Below, piece after piece: positions 59,561 through 64,000 of a stretch of 64,000 bases of DNA (positions are counted from its first letter, which is position 1; each line of letters starts with the position of its first letter). The position numbers and the translations under genes were made by a program. The notes beneath the pieces were generated by a model. The model was not told the DNA's origin and did not search any database. It saw nothing but the letters and a program-made list of their open reading frames with translations. This DNA is from Serinus canaria (taxonomy: Eukaryota > Chordata > Aves > Passeriformes > Fringillidae), in contig NC_066322.1 in assembly GCF_022539315.1 (NCBI RefSeq), positions 24,438,765-24,502,764 of the forward strand, given 5' to 3'.

Positions 59561-62500
59561 GCTGTTGAATATGAGTTTATGAACAGTGGGACAAGGAGAT
59601 TTAGGCCTTTTAGATGCGAAATGTGACATTCTTGGTGGCACTCAGCAGGATGAGAACTGTGCCTTTGCACAGAGCTCCAAGGGAAGCAAGACCTGTGTTT
59701 GATGAAGTGCACAGGCAATTATTGAGGTGATCCATGAGCCACAAACCAGTGCAAGAGTCTTGGGGGTGTCATTGCTGCTGGCAGGAATGGGCTCTGGGGC
59801 AGAGAGGTTTGGGATTTTGGGCACCACCCTGGAATCTCTCCTTGTGTTTGACTCACACTGACAGAACTGGGTCAGGTCCTGGCCAGAACATGTGAGAGGG
59901 GCACAGCCAAGGAGGGCTGAGGTGGCACCTGAGCCTAGAAGGGGCCTCACCTTTTCATAAAATAATCTCCCTTCTTTTTCCATGAGCTGTGTAAGTGCTG
60001 TTTTTATGGTGATGCTGTTGCTGAGCCCGAGTGCTGTAGAATGATGAAATCTAATAAACATGCTGGGCTCTTTTATTCATCATTAGGCTCTGAACACTTT
60101 AGGATCCACTTGGGTCACATTTGGGAGCTTTTCTCTGCAGCTCTCAGGGTTTGCAGGGCCATTTTACCCAAACAGGCCTGAGCTATTCACACATTCACAA
60201 GAATCCTGAGGAATGAAGGAGCTCACTGCAGCTTCATGTGAGCTGAATCAATATCAAGGGCATGGAGATGAGGACTGTGATTTTATGCCTCTGTCTTTTG
60301 GGTTGGTTCAGTTCTCTGCCAGATAAAACTGGAGCCTCAGAATTTTTATTTTCCTTTATCCAGCCCTCCTTTAGTCTCAGGTTTTTCAGAACCAGGTTAA
60401 AAGTGTGGCAGAGGAAAATAAAAGTCCCCATTCGTGATACAAGTGCCTCTAAACCAAAAATACTTTTAGAATTCTTCCTTCACCTTTCCTCTTTTCCCTC
60501 ATGTCATTATGCTCATTTTTAAGGTGCAGGGGAGAGAAAACCATGGAAAAAAAATTCAACATGAAATTCCAGTCAAGGCTCTGTGAATTTTCAGCCTCTA
60601 ACTACAGAAGCAATTTTAGCATTGGAAACTCAACAAGGAGATCTGTAACTTCTACCTAAATGCCTTTCTTGAGCAAAGTGCTATTTTTTCCCAGACAATT
60701 ATTACACCTGTTGTAGATTTATTTTTGTCTGCTTGCAGTGTTTGTCTATGGTATCTCACCAAATATGAGCTCAGAAAAGTATCTGCTGGAAAACATTATT
60801 ATCAGGTGAGAGATTCATGGGCTCAGTAGCAAATTTATGATGGATAAGTAAAATTGGACACAAATAATAATGGAAAATCTCACTTATTCTTGCACTGTCA
60901 GTGAAAGAGCTGTGAGGCAGATTCATGTGACACAGAGGAAATATTTATTCCCAGTTAGAGTAATTTTATTTCAGTGTTGTGGGTGAGCAGCTGGGTGTAG
61001 TTTACTTCTAAATTAGGCTTTGGGATCTTGTTTTCTTCATTTTGGGCATTGGTCAGGAAGAGTCCATACCTGGCAGGAAAACTGCTTTCTTATGAATCTC
61101 TGGACCCTTGTTATTCACCTTTCTCTCAGCCTAATTGACATCTACTTATTTTCTTACTTTTTTTCCTGCTTTTGCATTAATTTTCAAACTCTGATTAGAT
61201 ATGAAATGTTAATATTTATAACTGTTTTGGCTTAGAAAAAAAATTCCTCAAGTAACCCTTTGATTTTCAGCTTTTGGCTGTGAAATCAGTGCACCCACTG
61301 ATATTTTATTGGTGAAGAGCTCATTCTGATGAAATCTTTGGGATATTTAAGAACTATAAGTACCAGAGCCATCACTTGACAAGAAACATTTCAGAGCAGA
61401 TTTGGGAGGACACCAGTGAGTTATAAGACTACACAGTTCCAATTTTTTTTTTCAAAATCTGAGTGTGGAAAGTGGAGTTTTAAAAGGCTGATACCTTTCC
61501 TTGGCAACCTATTTCAGGAAAAAAAGAATTAAAATAAAAATAAACCTGTCAGGGATTTTTTTTTTTTGGGGAAGATTAGAGAGTGGTGGTTCAAACTGTG
61601 GTTCTGCCAGAGCCTAGAAAAGGTAATTCACCATGTAAGGAGCCCAGGTTGCAAAGCTCCCATCCCATGAAGCAACACACAACTAATCCAACCTTAAGGA
61701 TGTGTGCTGTAAATCCTGATGACCCTTTGGCAGTGTGAGAGTTACAGAACGAGCAGCTCTGGGCATGTAGAATGGAGTTCACCAAAGACAGGATACCCTG
61801 GAGGAAAAAAACCCCAAAACTACCTGGAAAATTTAAAAGGGAAATATCCCTTTCTCTTCTCCCATCCCCGTGCCTGCACACAACCTTTCACGTCCTAATT
61901 GATTTATGTGTGGGCAAACATCACCTGCATGACTTATTTCTGAAAGGATTTTAATGCTTTGGAAGTACTTAAGGGGGGAACAGCCAGATTCATAGCTGGC
62001 ATAACTCTGCACAGCTCTGCTGAAGTCAGGGGATTTATAATGACTTGAATACTTAGGAACCAGGCTTAAAATATGCAGCTCCAGAGCTGCAATGCTTCCT
62101 TGCTTGGAAAAGTTTTCCTTTGGGTGAATCTCAGGCTGGGAGATGAAACACCTCAACCCTTTCACCAGGAAAAAAGGGGGAATGGTTCATCCTGGACCTG
62201 TCAGAGCTGCTGCATCTATGGCCAGTGTGGCTTAGGAAGATCTGATGAGGGAGACAGCTCTGTGCAGGGAAGAGCAGTTTCTATGGATATCTTTCTGCCT
62301 TACCTGCTCTGGTGCTGTGGCAAAGATTTATTTCTGCCTGCAGTGCAGCTCCGTTGCTGCTGCCTTGTCTGGAGGCAGCATTTGTTCCCTTCTGCTGCTG
62401 CAAGGGGGGAGCTGGTGTGGCTGGGTGGGAAGGGGAGCCCATGGCCACAGTCTGTGCTGGGGATACTCTGCAGGAAAAACCCCTCAAAACCGTTTGGCTG

Positions 62501-62980
62501 GAATGTTTTTGAACAGGTGAATGCTTCTGTGGGAAATCCAGTCTCTTCCAGGGACGGACCCAGGTGGTGACTGAGCTGGTGCAGGGCTGTCTCCAGGGGA
62601 TCCAGCCAGACTCCCCAGACCTGCCCTGTGGTGCAGCCTGACCACTGCAGGGAATGCAGGTTCCACTGCCTAAAACCAGGCACAAACCAGTCCCACCAAT
62701 TCACTGGTTTGAATTGGGAGGTGCCCCTGGGGTGCCCCGTGGCACATCCCTCTCATGGAGCCCAAGAAGTGATGCAGCCAGAAAAAAAGGGATGATTCCA
62801 TCCTTGCCTCGGGGTCCCAGCCACAAACCAGGAGTCTAAATCAAGGGCCAGGCTCAAACTGTGCAGCCAGAGGGGGAACCAACTCATTCACACCAAGCTT
62901 TCCCTCAAATGGGTCTTGAGGAAGTCTGCCCTGCAATGGGCTCCAACTCCACTGCAGGGGAAAAAACAGAGGAGGGAAAC
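59561..62980. other. Intergenic stretch, nothing seen
   Basis: AT-rich, becoming more GC-rich near 62280-62700, with overlapping frames of up to 165 codons on both strands. No family is recognised. Confidence 0.4.
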
Positions 62981-63075
62981 CTGGAGGAAACTCAGAGAGG
63001 GACTTGGATCTGGAGCAAACTCAGAGAAGAATTAAGATCTGGAGGAAACTCAGAGAAGGAGCAAAATCTGGGGCA
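62981..63075. repeat. 29-bp tandem repeat, about 3.3 copies
   Basis: Units begin at 62981, 63010, 63039 and 63068 with CTGGAGGAAACTCAGAGA-like sequence. They differ at a few positions and the last is partial. Confidence 0.9.
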
Positions 63076-63639
63076 AATAAAACGTTTAGGGTCGTTTGAG
63101 GGTTGAGCCACCGCACTTCCACGAGATGGCTTTGTGTGACAAAGGAATGAAACCCAGCACCAAACCCTTTTAAGGAGCTCCAAATACAATTTGTGTGCCA
63201 GACACCAGCAGCATATGTGAGAAGCAGAATTATGCACCACGAGTAGCCCCTGTGTTCCTGCTGCTTATCAGCCCTTCCAAGACAGTTGGCTAACAGCCTC
63301 ATCTGGGAATTCTGAGCAATACTCAGAATTCCTCTGAACACAGAGTTCCATTAGCTGCAAATGAATTGGATCTGTAGGTCAGTGGGAAGTGGATTACCAC
63401 AGTGGAGGAATGTGGGGAGCACGCTGCACATTGGTAGCACCTTAGGAATCCTCTCTGGGAACAATCTTTGGAATATTTCTACACAGGATGCATCTTATGA
63501 GTCTTAGGATTTCAACAGTAGATTCCAACAGAGCTGCTGGGAACAATTGCAAATTGCTTTTCATTGTGCTGCACCTCTACTGAAGATATTCCTATTGTAT
63601 CTTACATAATAATAAAATCTCAAATTCAGAGTGAGTGCC
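63076..63639. other. Intergenic, nothing seen
   Basis: No recognised repeat or protein-like frame. Confidence 0.45.
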
Positions 63640-64000
63640 AGAGTGGGTTCAGTTGGCCAAGAAGGAATCCAGGCTTGTGCCAGCCCTGGTGTGGGCACAG
63701 GCCCAGGGCAGTGGCTGTGCCCTGTGCTGGCACTGCTGAGGGACCTCGAGTGCTGTGTCCAGTTCTGGCCCTCGTGGCCAGAGAGACCTTGAGGGGCTGG
63801 AGCGTGTCCAGGGAAGGGAACGGGGCTGGGGAAGGGGCTGGAGCACCAGGATGGCTGAGGGAGCTGGGAAAGGGCTCAGCCTGCAGAAAAGGAGGCTCAG
63901 GGGGGACCTTGTGGCTCTGCACAGCTCCTGACAGGAGGGGACAGCCGGGGGGGTCGGGCTGTGCTCCCAGGAACAGGGACAGGAGGAGAGGGAACGGCCT
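63640..64000 (+). mobile_element. CR1 LINE, truncated by window edge
   Basis: It contains CAGAGTGGGTTCAGTTGGCC, GACCTTGAGGGGCTGGAGCG, GCTGAGGGAGCTGGGAAAGG, GAAAAGGAGGCTCAGGGGGG and GGACAGGAGGAGAGGGAACG. It is the region upstream of the CR1 3' end, same subfamily as the fragment at 1-262 but in the opposite orientation. Confidence 0.88.

Noticed and set aside
58913..59641. Minus-strand frame of 242 codons
   Set aside because: An equally long frame lies on the opposite strand. Composition is explained by high GC, and there is no domain or splice support.
1..64000. tRNA, rRNA, CRISPR arrays, bacterial insertion sequences
   Set aside because: None seen on reading both strands. The repeats present are avian LINEs, LTRs and simple repeats.

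Overview
The window is vertebrate nuclear DNA, almost certainly from a bird and probably a songbird. The main reason is the repeat content. I recognise at least 14 fragments of the avian LINE CR1, most of them 3'-end pieces in the TGTCCCTGCCCATGGCAGG style. I also recognise several LTRs of the avian ERVL and ERVK type. There is no operon structure, ribosome binding site, CRISPR array or other microbial feature. Family names rest on remembered consensus sequences, not on a search.

Layout. 1-3.5 kb is AT-rich, with a CR1 fragment at the left edge. 3.5-14.35 kb is the notable region: a tandem duplication of a unit of about 5.2 kb, bounded by three CR1 copies (about 3.5-3.9, 8.9-9.1 and 14.1-14.3 kb). 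Each unit carries one copy of an unrecognised GC-rich gene on the minus strand. It has a TATA-like box, a short first exon, a 133-bp intron and a long second exon. Copy 1 is open for about 807 codons after splicing. Copy 2 has lost one T from a seven-T tract and is frameshifted. The two copies are almost identical over about 3.8 kb, including non-coding sequence and a minisatellite, but more diverged at their edges. This points to gene conversion or a staged history.

14.3-64 kb looks like intergenic or intronic DNA. It holds a 531-bp solo LTR with a 6-bp target duplication (16.9-17.4 kb), two ERVL-like LTRs in opposite orientation (18.4-19.6 and 49.7-50.5 kb), three copies of another LTR family (29.4, 44.4 and 56.2 kb), one more LTR at 36.2 kb, scattered CR1, and simple repeats: (TAC)n, (GGAT)n and (AAATA)n. 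At 34.38-34.61 kb there is an unusual block of nested perfect inverted repeats that ends in a 41-bp-arm hairpin. A 334-bp open segment at 31.2 kb with plausible splice sites is the best candidate for a real exon of an unidentified plus-strand gene. Other exon-like pieces are weaker and their phases do not join.

No pathway can be assigned. The duplicated gene is the one strong protein-coding locus, and its function is unknown.
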